From positions 1 through 39,923 of the forward strand of contig JAHFBQ010000004.1 in NCBI GenBank assembly GCA_023249935.1: a DNA stretch of 39,923 bases, read 5' to 3'. Positions 24,112-32,200 of the stretch are shown in pieces; the first letter of the stretch is position 1; every line of letters begins with the position of its first letter. The stretch comes from a bacterium. Lineage in GTDB: Bacteria; Babelota; Babeliae; Babelales; RVW-14. The notes under the pieces are model-generated. The model was not told the DNA's origin and did not search any database. It worked only from the letters and a program-made list of their open reading frames with translations. The position numbers and the translations under genes are program-made.

Positions 24112-24969
24112 ATGGTTGCGCAAAGATTTTTCAAAATTGTAAGGCCGATATTCGTATCGGCCTTACTTCTTTTCTGTGCTGCAGTACTTGTACAGTACTG
24201 CGTAACATTTTTTATACCCTCATTCGATATCTTGGCTAGCAAAGACATGGGTAAAATTGTTTTTACCCTGTTAATTTTTGGCTCACTAAGCATTTTTATT
24301 CTGCAACAGACATCAAAATTTCAACATCGGTGGTGGCTACGCAACATACATTTTCTGTACGATAGAACACAATTACACCTGTTCTGGCGATGCTTTGTAA
24401 CTTTTTTTATGTTGCATGCCCTCCTCCTCGGCAGCTGTTATTTTTATGGTCTCGGCTCACTACAAACTATTGCCGATGTCAGTATTATAAAAATTATCGG
24501 CCAACTCCTGTTTGGCTTTCTCGCCACTTTTATGCTTGCACTGACTGAAGAGATCATGTTCCGCGGAACGCTGTACCCCTATTTTGCGCACTGGTTACGC
24601 CCCATCACCGCTGTCTTTGTGACATCGCTATCGTTTATGCTGGTACATTTTTTCCCAAGCCCTGTAGCCCAAATTCAAAGAGATCTACCAATTGCCATTG
24701 GTCTTTTTTTACTGGGCTTCATGCTTAACCTGATTTTTATTACAGCCGGTTCAATGTATGCCAACATCGGCACCCACGCAGGCCTTGTCTACGTTAAGGT
24801 TATTTTACGCAAAGCTCGATTTTTTGTGCTTGCATCAACAAACACATTGCCTTGGTTTTTGCATACAGATTTACGCCAAGCCCCCATCGTTCATGCACTG
24901 TTTGGGTTGATCATTGTGGGGTTGATTGTTCACAAGCGAGATGTGTTGTTTGCAAAACCAACTCGATAA
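24112..24969 (+). CDS. CPBP-family intramembrane metalloprotease (Abi/Rce1-like)
   Basis: 285 residues with six to eight hydrophobic helices. The three family motifs are present: Glu146-Glu147-x-x-x-Arg151, Phe175-x-x-x-His179, and a third His222 in Asn-Ile-Gly-Thr-His-Ala-Gly. These proteins include prenyl-protein endopeptidases and bacterial membrane proteins linked to peptide maturation or self-immunity. Which applies here is unknown. It follows HU by 21 bases and may share its transcript, with a strong hairpin after the stop. No peptide precursor gene is evident beside it. Confidence 0.85.
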   Translation: MVAQRFFKIVRPIFVSALLLFCAAVLVQYCVTFFIPSFDILASKDMGKIVFTLLIFGSLSIFILQQTSKFQHRWWLRNIHFLYDRTQLHLFWRCFVTFFMLHALLLGSCYFYGLGSLQTIADVSIIKIIGQLLFGFLATFMLALTEEIMFRGTLYPYFAHWLRPITAVFVTSLSFMLVHFFPSPVAQIQRDLPIAIGLFLLGFMLNLIFITAGSMYANIGTHAGLVYVKVILRKARFFVLASTNTLPWFLHTDLRQAPIVHALFGLIIVGLIVHKRDVLFAKPTR

Positions 24970-24983
24970 TTCGCAAAGAAAAT

Positions 24984-25013
24984 CGCCCGAAAGAGAAAAT
25001 TCTCTTTCGGGCG
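24984..25013. terminator. Bidirectional hairpin between CPBP gene and the exported protein gene
   Basis: A 14-bp perfect inverted repeat, CGCCCGAAAGAGAA (24984-24997) against 25000-25013, with almost no loop. On the minus strand ATTTTC follows, giving a usable U-run. Confidence 0.8.
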
Positions 25014-25043
25014 TAAAACTAATTATGTTTGTCGCTACCAAAA

Positions 25044-25736
25044 CTAAACCGGGTCTGGATAGAGCAGCTCAGAACGGTCAAGTAATAAGTTTGTTATTTT
25101 CTGAATTGGAGAAGGACGATTGTAGCGACCATTGTGGCGTGGAATATAAGTCCCACCTTTCTTATAGGCATGCTGCAAAGCAGCATTTACATTCCCACGA
25201 TGTAAATCACATCTACTGTTTTCCAAGAATTTGCTGAAAAAATAAGGCTCTTCCAACAAATCGCACACAAATTCTTCATCCAAGGCATTAATAGCAAGCT
25301 CCATGTATCTTTGATAGTTTACAATATCCCAAGAATCTGCATCTATTTTTTTATTAACTTGAAACCGGATCTTAGCAACATCAAGCTCAGGCTTCCCTTT
25401 ACAAAACTTATTAATCTCTGCTTGCAAATCTTTACGGGCCTTATCAAATCCTTCAGTATCAGATCCTTTAGTTGCCTGGATTAACCCTGCATAGGATTCT
25501 TCTAGAGAAGCTACTATCTCTTCTACCGACAACGGCAAACTCTCTTCTTCCGTCGAAGACAAACGCTCTTTTACTACAAGACGCGAGACCGTAACCTTTG
25601 ACTTAGATTGATTTTTACCAGCACCCGTATAATTTTTTTTTGCTACAATAAGGCCGCGAGGACTATCGGATGCCTCTAGCAAAGCGACTCCCATAACCAA
25701 CGCAGCGAGAGCTAGCATTCCATGTAATTTTGTCAT
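25044..25736 (-). CDS. Exported protein of unknown function
   Basis: 230 residues. Residues 1-22 are a signal peptide. The mature part starts with a basic, Ser-rich stretch, then acidic and amphipathic helices with no cysteine motif beyond scattered residues; the C-terminal 60 residues are richer in Arg, Tyr and Asn. GGAGA precedes the ATG by six bases. It lies between rodA and a hairpin and is transcribed in the same direction as rodA, from which it is separated by a weak terminator. I do not recognise a family. Confidence 0.7.
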   Translation of the reverse strand: MTKLHGMLALAALVMGVALLEASDSPRGLIVAKKNYTGAGKNQSKSKVTVSRLVVKERLSSTEEESLPLSVEEIVASLEESYAGLIQATKGSDTEGFDKARKDLQAEINKFCKGKPELDVAKIRFQVNKKIDADSWDIVNYQRYMELAINALDEEFVCDLLEEPYFFSKFLENSRCDLHRGNVNAALQHAYKKGGTYIPRHNGRYNRPSPIQKITNLLLDRSELLYPDPV

Positions 25737-25816
25737 TTTCTATCTCCACAATAGGGTTTATAACCAATACAGTACTTAATCATACAACATTATCGTACAA
25801 CATTTTTGACTATTTT

Positions 25817-25836
25817 CAAAAAGGCAGAAAAAGCCT
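25817..25836 (-). terminator. Small hairpin with T-run after rodA
   Basis: On the minus strand AGGC, a seven-base T-rich loop, GCCT, then TTTTT. The stem is short but the U-run is good. It sits 27 bases past the rodA stop. Confidence 0.45.
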
Positions 25837-25862
25837 GACAAAAATGAAAATTGCTCTAGAAA

Positions 25863-26978
25863 TCAGTAATAAAACCTTCTGATCGCAATGTTATTAATCC
25901 AGCCAAGGCTGGCCAGGGTAATGATGAGGTTGGTCATCCCATAGCTGACCAGCGGCAAGGGGATGCCCACAATGGGCAGCAAGCCAATCACCATCCCGAT
26001 GTTGATGCAGACCGAGAGCAAGATCGGTAAAAGCAGGCCGAGCGCAACAATTTGTTCAAACAGCGTCTCGACAGAGATCACAACAAAAAGCAGCCTCACA
26101 AAGAGTAACCCAAAGAGCAGCAACACCAGCAGCGCTCCCATAAGCCCAATTTCCTCACAAATCACCGAAAAAATAAAATCGGTATGATCCTCTGGCAAAA
26201 AATTTAATTTGTTCTGCGTCCCTTTTAAAAACCCTTTTCCAAACACACCACCTGAGCCGATAGCAATTTTTGACTGCTCGATTTGATAACGCTCCTTACG
26301 CGCATCACCGTAGCCCATCAATACAAGAACGCGATTCTGCTGGTATGGCCGCAAACACTTCCAAATAATCGGTGCACCAGCAAGAGAAATCACTAATCCC
26401 ATGATAAAAAAATATTTACTAAGTCCAACAAACCAAAGCAATACCAGTCCTGAACCCAACACAATAAGTGCCGTGCCAAGGTCTGGCTGCTTACGAATCA
26501 ACACAAAACTGAGAACAAGTACACCAAGAGGAAACAGAAAATCTTTATAGGTAAGCCGCGGCACTTGAGAAAATTTGTACTTGGGAACCGTCGTCTCGCA
26601 AAAATAATAGGCAATAAAAAGCGGTAAGAAAAACTTAGTCAGCTCTGAGGGCTGAAACCGAATGAAGCCCAACGAGATCCAGCGCTGCGCCCCCATAACC
26701 CACCGGCCAACGGTTAGCGTGTACAGCAACATACAGAGTAAAACAAAATAGCCAATAAACCCAAAACGATAGGAGCTGCGTAGATCAGTAAAGGAAAAAA
26801 ATAGGTAGGCCACCAGACCAATGCCAGCACCAATCAACTGTTTTTTAAAAAACATCGAACAGGGCACATCAGCTTTGTACGTAGCACTAAAAACAAAGAG
26901 CAATCCTATGGACAGCAATGCCAAGGTCAGCAATAAACTGATCCAATCAAAATACCTAAAGCAACGCCTATCAATCAT
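25863..26978 (-). CDS. rodA: Peptidoglycan glycosyltransferase RodA (SEDS family)
   Basis: 371 residues with about ten membrane helices. RodA polymerises lipid II for lateral wall growth together with a class B penicillin-binding protein. Family motifs are clear: Gly-Ala-Gln-Arg-Trp-Ile, Gln-Pro-Ser-Glu-Leu-Thr-Lys, Lys-Gln-Pro-Asp-Leu-Gly-Thr-Ala, Gly-Lys-Gly-Phe-Leu-Lys-Gly-Thr-Gln and Phe-Leu-Pro-Glu-Asp-His-Thr-Asp-Phe-Ile, the Asp-His form typical of RodA rather than the Ala-His of FtsW. The partner PBP2 and MreBCD are not in the window. Together with the SpoIID gene it shows that the organism makes peptidoglycan. Confidence 0.94.
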   Translation of the reverse strand: MIDRRCFRYFDWISLLLTLALLSIGLLFVFSATYKADVPCSMFFKKQLIGAGIGLVAYLFFSFTDLRSSYRFGFIGYFVLLCMLLYTLTVGRWVMGAQRWISLGFIRFQPSELTKFFLPLFIAYYFCETTVPKYKFSQVPRLTYKDFLFPLGVLVLSFVLIRKQPDLGTALIVLGSGLVLLWFVGLSKYFFIMGLVISLAGAPIIWKCLRPYQQNRVLVLMGYGDARKERYQIEQSKIAIGSGGVFGKGFLKGTQNKLNFLPEDHTDFIFSVICEEIGLMGALLVLLLFGLLFVRLLFVVISVETLFEQIVALGLLLPILLSVCINIGMVIGLLPIVGIPLPLVSYGMTNLIITLASLGWINNIAIRRFYY

Positions 26979-27089
26979 TACTCACAGCCCCCACCTCAAT
27001 GGAAAATCCAAAGTTCGTTAGAGGAGATGATATCAGATAATTTGGGGAATGAAATCAAAGATATTTTTCAACATCAAAAAGAAAAAATA

Positions 27090-27123
27090 CTGGGCAATGA
27101 ACGTGTTTTGTATCATTGCCCAG
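27090..27123 (-). terminator. Terminator of the duplicated-domain exported protein gene
   Basis: CTGGGCAATG (27090-27099) pairs with 27114-27123 around a 14-base loop. On the minus strand it is followed by TATTTTTTC, a strong U-run, about 50 bases past the stop. Confidence 0.85.
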
Positions 27124-27174
27124 CATCAATTAACAGATTTTATACTACTTTTTTTCAGTAGGCCAAACGCCAGT

Positions 27175-28242
27175 TTATCTCTTGGTAGCGTAGTATCCCC
27201 TTACAAAGCGCGCTAATGCCTTCTTACGATCTTCTTTTGACAATCCAAATAAAATTCTTGAGAGGACGTTTCGCGTCTTTTCTTTTGTGTCCAAGTCTTG
27301 CAAAAACTTTCTCTTTGCAACTTCTAATCCGCGCTGAAACTCAATCTCATTGGCTTCTGCTTCTTTCTTAGCTGCTAGTTCTCTTGCTTCTCGCGCTTTC
27401 CTCGCCTCTTCACGACGACGCATCCCTTCTCGATACTGAGCAACATATTCATGATCAAAATAAATGAGACCATCATAAACAGTTTCAAAACATTCTTGTG
27501 TTTTTGGGTGTCCTATATTAATAGTATCCGGCGTATCTTTGATTGCTGCAAGGACATTCCTCGCCCCATCAACCATCGGACAACAAACATGTGCTACCGC
27601 TGCCTCGTCCATGCTAATTCTGGATCCAAAAGAAAAAATTTGAATTTTCTTGGGATCCTCTGAATTATATACTATGGTCACACCCTTTGCTTCACGCACC
27701 CACGCCATAAACGCTTTTTTAAAAAGATCAATTTCTGATTCTGGAACTTGCCACATATCTGGGAGAGCTCGCACATCACATGTTAGTTGTGTAATAGGAG
27801 GAACTGATGAGTGAGGTTTAAAACCACGACCTTGAAGTCTTTTATAAATGGATTCGAATGCAGCTTCAGTATCTTTATCTGGGTTGTCAACGTCTCTTAC
27901 GCTAACCCTTAGAACATTGTGTGTGGAAGACCTCACCAATGACCAGCAGACATTTGCTACTAATGCTGAATCATCTATTATCGGATCTGCACAATTTTCT
28001 AGAAAATAATGAATTCGGTTTTTTGAATTAGGAGTATACTCCACAACCAGATGTTTATTTTTAAATGCCCATACAGCAAATGCTTTTTTAAACCTCACAA
28101 GAGAACCTGGATGTGTCATGTACCATTCGTCTTTTATGGTACAAAACACATCAACGTCTACGTATTGCTTCGCAGCTGCGTATACTGCTCCATTACTAAC
28201 CAGAACAAGAATCAAAATCAAAAAAGAATATCGTACATTCAT
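27175..28242 (-). CDS. Exported protein with an internally duplicated domain
   Basis: 355 residues from the ATG at 28242, which starts a signal peptide (1-23, ending Val-Tyr-Ala-Ala); a GTG at 28284 is in frame but would bury the signal. The mature protein has two copies of one domain of about 110 residues. Copy 1 has Phe-Lys-Lys-Ala-Phe-Ala-Val-Trp, then Val-Glu-Tyr, Asp-Asp-Ser-Ala-Leu-Val-Ala and Phe-Glu-Ser-Ile-Tyr. Copy 2 has Phe-Lys-Lys-Ala-Phe-Met-Ala-Trp, Ile-Val-Tyr, Asp-Glu-Ala-Ala-Val-Ala and Phe-Glu-Thr-Val-Tyr in the same order. The C-terminal 90 residues form a charged Arg/Glu/Ala helix, likely a coiled coil. No known family is recognised. Confidence 0.75.
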   Translation of the reverse strand: MNVRYSFLILILVLVSNGAVYAAAKQYVDVDVFCTIKDEWYMTHPGSLVRFKKAFAVWAFKNKHLVVEYTPNSKNRIHYFLENCADPIIDDSALVANVCWSLVRSSTHNVLRVSVRDVDNPDKDTEAAFESIYKRLQGRGFKPHSSVPPITQLTCDVRALPDMWQVPESEIDLFKKAFMAWVREAKGVTIVYNSEDPKKIQIFSFGSRISMDEAAVAHVCCPMVDGARNVLAAIKDTPDTINIGHPKTQECFETVYDGLIYFDHEYVAQYREGMRRREEARKAREARELAAKKEAEANEIEFQRGLEVAKRKFLQDLDTKEKTRNVLSRILFGLSKEDRKKALARFVRGYYATKR

Positions 28243-28338
28243 AGCAAAAACCCCTCTCCCTTGGATTAAGACAACGAGCAACACCTCCTTAGTTAGAATA
28301 GTCAGATCAATCGAATCAAAAGCAATAAAAAATAATTC

Positions 28339-28347
28339 TGCTATAAT
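28339..28347 (+). promoter_or_regulatory. Extended -10 promoter for sbcC
   Basis: TG, one base, TATAAT (28342-28347): a consensus extended -10 with no good -35. A second TATAAT at 28364-28369 would give an almost leaderless sbcC transcript. Confidence 0.5.
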
Positions 28348-28382
28348 AACACATTGCCAACTCTATAATAACAGAGCCAGAG

Positions 28383-31094
28383 ATGATTCCGCTAAAACTA
28401 GAACTCAAAAATTTTCTTAGCTACGGCGACACGATACAGACTATTGATTTTCAAGATCACGCCTTGATCTGTTTATCAGGGAAAAATGGCAACGGCAAAT
28501 CGGCGCTGCTTGATGCAGTAACCTGGGCAATCTGGGGCCAGGCGCGCAAGGTTGGCGGCATTGGCAAGGCAGATGAAGGTTTATTACGACTTGGCCAAAC
28601 CCGCATGATGGTCGCTCTCTCATTCATTGTCAATGGCAAGACCTATCGTGTTCGACGTGAATTTGCAAAAACTTATGGCAAAGCTCATGCCGTGCTTGAT
28701 TTTGAGGTATTTGACGAAGCAAGCGATCTATTCCGCTCTATGACAGATAAAACTATTAGAGCGACACAAGATGTCATCGAACGAACGATTAATCTTGATT
28801 ACGAAACTTTTATCAACTCAGCATTTTTGCGCCAAGGCCAGTCAAACGAGTTCTCGAAAAAAACAGCCAAAGAACGCAAACAAATTTTGGCAAACATCCT
28901 TGGGCTAGGCACCTATGAAAAGCTACAACAACATGCAAGCGCTGAGGCAAAAAAGCTTGAACTGCAAGTAACCACCAATCGCCAACTCCTTGAGCTTCTC
29001 GAAGCAGAACTGAGCCAAGAACCGACACTGCGCGTTCAGCAAGAGCTATTAACAAAAGAACTTGATGTCCTCATAAAAGACCTTACTGTAACGCAACAGG
29101 CAGTAGCCCATCACCAACGCTTGCTCCAACAGTATGAAGAACAGCAAAAACTAAAACTTTTTGTTGAAACCGAAGTGCAATCCATAAGCCAGCGTTTTAC
29201 AGCTGCTGCAACTCAGCTGCGAGAAACCCGTAACGCATATCACGAGTTGTGCTTCTTACTTCGCACGCAACCAACACCAGCCGCTCTTGAAGAACGCCGC
29301 ACTGTCGTGTTGGCACAAAAAAAAGAGCAGACCGTTCTTAACGAACAACTCACCCAGCTAGAACAACAACGCAACAAGGGAATGCAAGAGCTACAAGCAA
29401 GCAACTTTGCACTTGAGCAGGAACATGCGCTTGCCATCCAGCAAGCAACCCTAGCGCAAGAATCGCTCACGCTTACATTACAACAAAGAACTAAGGAGTT
29501 AGCGCGGCTACAGGCTGAACGACAAGACCTTACACAAAAAGTATCGCTATTGGCCACCGCCCTGACAACAGGCGACAAAATGCTTGCTCAAGAAGCTGCA
29601 TTCCAAGCCTCATTTACCGCTACAAAAAACCAGTTTGAAAAACGACGCACCTTTTACCAGCAATTGGTACAATTTGGCAATCAAGGCAAAACCGAGTTTA
29701 AAGAACTTGAGCAAAAAAAACTGTTACTGGCTAATGAAGACGACGCCGCCTGCCCACTCTGCAGCCAAGCACTTTCATCAACGGCGCACGCGCAGGTGCT
29801 TACGGACATTACCACACGAGAACATTTCCTCACCAACCGCCTTGCACGCATTGCCTCACTGCTTAAGAATCTAAAACAGCTCCTGGTTACACAACATGAA
29901 ACCTGCACAGCACTTGAAAAACAAGCTACAGAGTATGCACAGATGCATGCAACGCTGGCAGAGAAGCGCCAACAACATGATGACCTTGCAACAAAAATTG
30001 CTATCCTGACCACAGAAATTTCATCGCTCGAGCAATCTCTCAAGATGACTACAGCAGAGCATCTGACTGCAAGCACCCTCCTTACCACACTCACCAAACA
30101 AACAGAGACGCTTGCAAAACACCCAAAACTTACTGCACAAGCAGAAGCTTTGAGTAAACTTGAAGCTGCAATCACACAAACACAGACTGCTCTGACCAAA
30201 TTCGTTGCAGCAGACGCTATGTTTGCGCAACTTGAAACCTTGCAAGCGGCCGCAACAAATCGTAGTAGCTTTGAACTAAAACTCGGTTCCATGCGCGAAA
30301 AGGCATGGGAGTTGCTCGGCATATTGCGCGATCTTAAAAAGCAACAGATCTCTTATGCTGCAACGCTCAAGCAACTACAAGCACTTGATACAACAGAATT
30401 AACCACTCTCCTTAGTGCTCTGCAAGAAAAACAGCTCAGCCAAGAACATACCAAGGCTGCTAAAACGCTCGAACTAGGCCGCATCTCAAGCACGCTAGAA
30501 CGGCTTACAATGTGTCGTGCACAAGCCCTAGAAAAAAGCACCACCATGAAAGCGCTACAAGGAGAAGTGGATGACTTCGAGCAGCTTGCAAATGCATTTG
30601 GAAAAAATGGCATTCAAGCCCTGCTTATCGAAGAAGCAATGCCAGAGATTGAACAAGAAGCCAACGACTTACTTGCCAAGCTTACTGACAACCAGTCACA
30701 GATTTTTATAGAGTCACTACGTGATTTAAAGAGTGGCGGGGTTAAGGAAACGCTTGAAATAAAAGTAGCCGATGCGGCCGGCATCAGGCCCTATGAAATG
30801 TTCTCTGGCGGCGAAGCATTTAGAGTTGATTTTGCATTGCGCATCGCCATATCAAAATTACTTGCACGACGAGCAGGAACGGCACTGCAAACGCTCATCA
30901 TCGACGAAGGATTTGGTTCTCAAGATGAAGAAGGATTGGCACGCATTATGACCGCGCTGTATCGAATTCAGAATGATTTTTCAAAAATCATCATCGTATC
31001 GCATCTTAATGAGTTCAAAGACAATTTTCCTGTACATTTCGTTGTTGAGAAAACAACAACAGGATCAGTCGTTCATGTTGAAGAACGAGGATAA
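28383..31094 (+). CDS. sbcC: Exonuclease subunit SbcC (Rad50-like ATPase)
   Basis: 903 residues. SbcC with SbcD nuclease opens hairpins and processes double-strand breaks. Walker A GKNGNGKS lies at 33-40. Two long coiled-coil arms flank the zinc hook Cys457-Pro-Leu-Cys460. The ABC signature Ser-Gly-Gly-Glu is at 808-811 and Walker B Ile-Ile-Asp-Glu has Asp841 and Glu842. The arms are shorter than in E. coli SbcC, but all ATPase elements are intact. The nuclease partner gene sbcD is not in the window. A hairpin follows the stop. Confidence 0.95.
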   Translation: MIPLKLELKNFLSYGDTIQTIDFQDHALICLSGKNGNGKSALLDAVTWAIWGQARKVGGIGKADEGLLRLGQTRMMVALSFIVNGKTYRVRREFAKTYGKAHAVLDFEVFDEASDLFRSMTDKTIRATQDVIERTINLDYETFINSAFLRQGQSNEFSKKTAKERKQILANILGLGTYEKLQQHASAEAKKLELQVTTNRQLLELLEAELSQEPTLRVQQELLTKELDVLIKDLTVTQQAVAHHQRLLQQYEEQQKLKLFVETEVQSISQRFTAAATQLRETRNAYHELCFLLRTQPTPAALEERRTVVLAQKKEQTVLNEQLTQLEQQRNKGMQELQASNFALEQEHALAIQQATLAQESLTLTLQQRTKELARLQAERQDLTQKVSLLATALTTGDKMLAQEAAFQASFTATKNQFEKRRTFYQQLVQFGNQGKTEFKELEQKKLLLANEDDAACPLCSQALSSTAHAQVLTDITTREHFLTNRLARIASLLKNLKQLLVTQHETCTALEKQATEYAQMHATLAEKRQQHDDLATKIAILTTEISSLEQSLKMTTAEHLTASTLLTTLTKQTETLAKHPKLTAQAEALSKLEAAITQTQTALTKFVAADAMFAQLETLQAAATNRSSFELKLGSMREKAWELLGILRDLKKQQISYAATLKQLQALDTTELTTLLSALQEKQLSQEHTKAAKTLELGRISSTLERLTMCRAQALEKSTTMKALQGEVDDFEQLANAFGKNGIQALLIEEAMPEIEQEANDLLAKLTDNQSQIFIESLRDLKSGGVKETLEIKVADAAGIRPYEMFSGGEAFRVDFALRIAISKLLARRAGTALQTLIIDEGFGSQDEEGLARIMTALYRIQNDFSKIIIVSHLNEFKDNFPVHFVVEKTTTGSVVHVEERG

Positions 31095-31109
31095 AAATAA
31101 GCAATAAAA

Positions 31110-31131
31110 AAGGGCAGGAGAACCTGCCCTT
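31110..31131. terminator. Bidirectional terminator between sbcC and a small lipoprotein gene
   Basis: AAGGGCAGG (31110-31118), four-base loop, CCTGCCCTT (31123-31131). On the minus strand the stem runs into TTTTTT, so it strongly serves the small gene there. Confidence 0.85.
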
Positions 31132-31156
31132 AATGCTTCACGCTCGAGAAAATAGC

Positions 31157-31423
31157 TTAAGCAGCTTTTTCTTCGTTCATTGGCATGGTTGTTGCAGCTT
31201 CTGCTGTTGCAACCGAAGCTTCTTCAACTTTTTGTTCTGTTGCAGTTTGCTCAGCAACTTCTGCTGATGCAACTACGGTTGAAGCTTCAGTTGTTACTTC
31301 ATTAGCAGCCATTGACTTGTGCTCAGCTGAATCATCAGCTCTCTTATCGTTGCCACAACCCATGAAACCTGAAACTGTCAATAAACTTGCTGCCAATGCG
31401 AACATGTAGGCTACGTTTTTCAC
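31157..31423 (-). CDS. Small Ala/Thr/Glu-rich lipoprotein
   Basis: 88 residues from a GTG at 31423, placed seven bases after AAGG; an ATG two codons earlier (31429) lies directly against that site and is less likely. The N-terminal hydrophobic stretch ends Phe-Met-Gly-Cys-Gly, a plausible though atypical lipobox. The mature part is Ala, Thr, Val and Glu only, with no aromatic residues, so it is disordered. It resembles in composition the small secreted protein at 15609. No function can be assigned. Confidence 0.65.
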   Translation of the reverse strand: MKNVAYMFALAASLLTVSGFMGCGNDKRADDSAEHKSMAANEVTTEASTVVASAEVAEQTATEQKVEEASVATAEAATTMPMNEEKAA

Positions 31424-31538
31424 GATCATCCCTTACCTAAATTATTAAACAAGTACACAAACTTTTCTACAGATCAAAAAGAATAATGATTTTTGGGAAA
31501 ACTGCGAGCAATTTTTGCATGTTAAGAAGCCTATCGAC

Positions 31539-31730
31539 TTAGTCGACATCATCCTCTTCCGGGTTAACACCAGTACTTTGATCATCCGTCATATCAACAT
31601 CTTTTTCGGTTGATCCAGCAACCTTCTCTGTTCCAGCTACAGCTTGGCTATCAGACACATCCCAGATGTCTTTTTCAGCAAATATAGGCGATGCCATCGC
31701 CAGCACAAGTAGCAACCATTTAGATTTCAT
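31539..31730 (-). CDS. Small secreted acidic protein
   Basis: 63 residues. Signal peptide 1-18 ending Phe-Ala, then about 45 residues very rich in Asp, Glu, Ser and Thr, ending in an acidic run with Val-Asp. AGGAGG lies 11 bases before the ATG, slightly far. Short but with coherent signal and ribosome site, so probably real. Such a peptide could bind cations or be a precursor; neither is shown. Confidence 0.55.
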   Translation of the reverse strand: MKSKWLLLVLAMASPIFAEKDIWDVSDSQAVAGTEKVAGSTEKDVDMTDDQSTGVNPEEDDVD

Positions 31731-31957
31731 AAGTACCTATGCCTCCTAAGTAAGCATTTTCCCATATAACAACGAAAAACACGTCCACGTGCACGCATCA
31801 CAGTACAAAGGAATAAAAAAAAATGCAAACTCTTTTTTATTCAAAAAGAAAGTTTTTGAGTCTCTCGCAGCAACCCAAGATATTGATTTCTTGTTTTTAT
31901 AATCATCACTTTTTTAGAACAACACAAATAAATGAGTTTGTTATTATAAAATTCCTG
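31731..31957. other. AT-rich intergenic stretch with no confident gene
   Basis: Between the small acidic gene and the weak reading frame at 31958. An open frame from 31823 continues into the next entry but has no ribosome site and no recognisable protein features. No clear promoter or hairpin was found. Confidence 0.5.
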
Positions 31958-32200
31958 ATGAAAAAGATTTTATTATTAGCATTTAATATTTTCATTTGCC
32001 TAGAATTTCCGTTTCTTACCAATTCACATGAAATTATCATAGAACAAACAATCAATTCCCTATCCGGAAATCCTTATTACACCTATCAACATCATGACCT
32101 ATTACTTTTTTCATTGAATCGAGTAGTCTCTTTCTTAGTCATTTTTGAGGAGGAGAGAGATTGTGGTAATGCTATTATTCTTCGGATTACGGTTCATTAG
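31958..32200 (+). CDS. Doubtful small exported protein overlapping waaA
   Basis: 80 residues starting Met-Lys-Lys-Ile with a hydrophobic signal-like stretch to about residue 22. There is no Shine-Dalgarno site before the ATG, the last 38 bases overlap the waaA start, and the C-terminus is simply the alternate frame of waaA. It could be a decayed gene fragment or chance. Included because the stretch is otherwise empty. Confidence 0.25.
   Translation: MKKILLLAFNIFICLEFPFLTNSHEIIIEQTINSLSGNPYYTYQHHDLLLFSLNRVVSFLVIFEEERDCGNAIILRITVH

Noticed and set aside
28242..28284. Longer GTG start for the duplicated-domain exported protein, next to a perfect AAGGAGG
   Set aside because: The site is directly against the GTG with no spacing, and the extra 14 residues would mask the signal peptide. 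The ATG at 28242 has its own weaker site.
29681..30322. 213-codon minus-strand frame antisense to sbcC
   Set aside because: Ser/Cys/Val-rich composition typical of the reverse frame of Gln/Ala-rich coiled-coil coding sequence; no ribosome site or domain.
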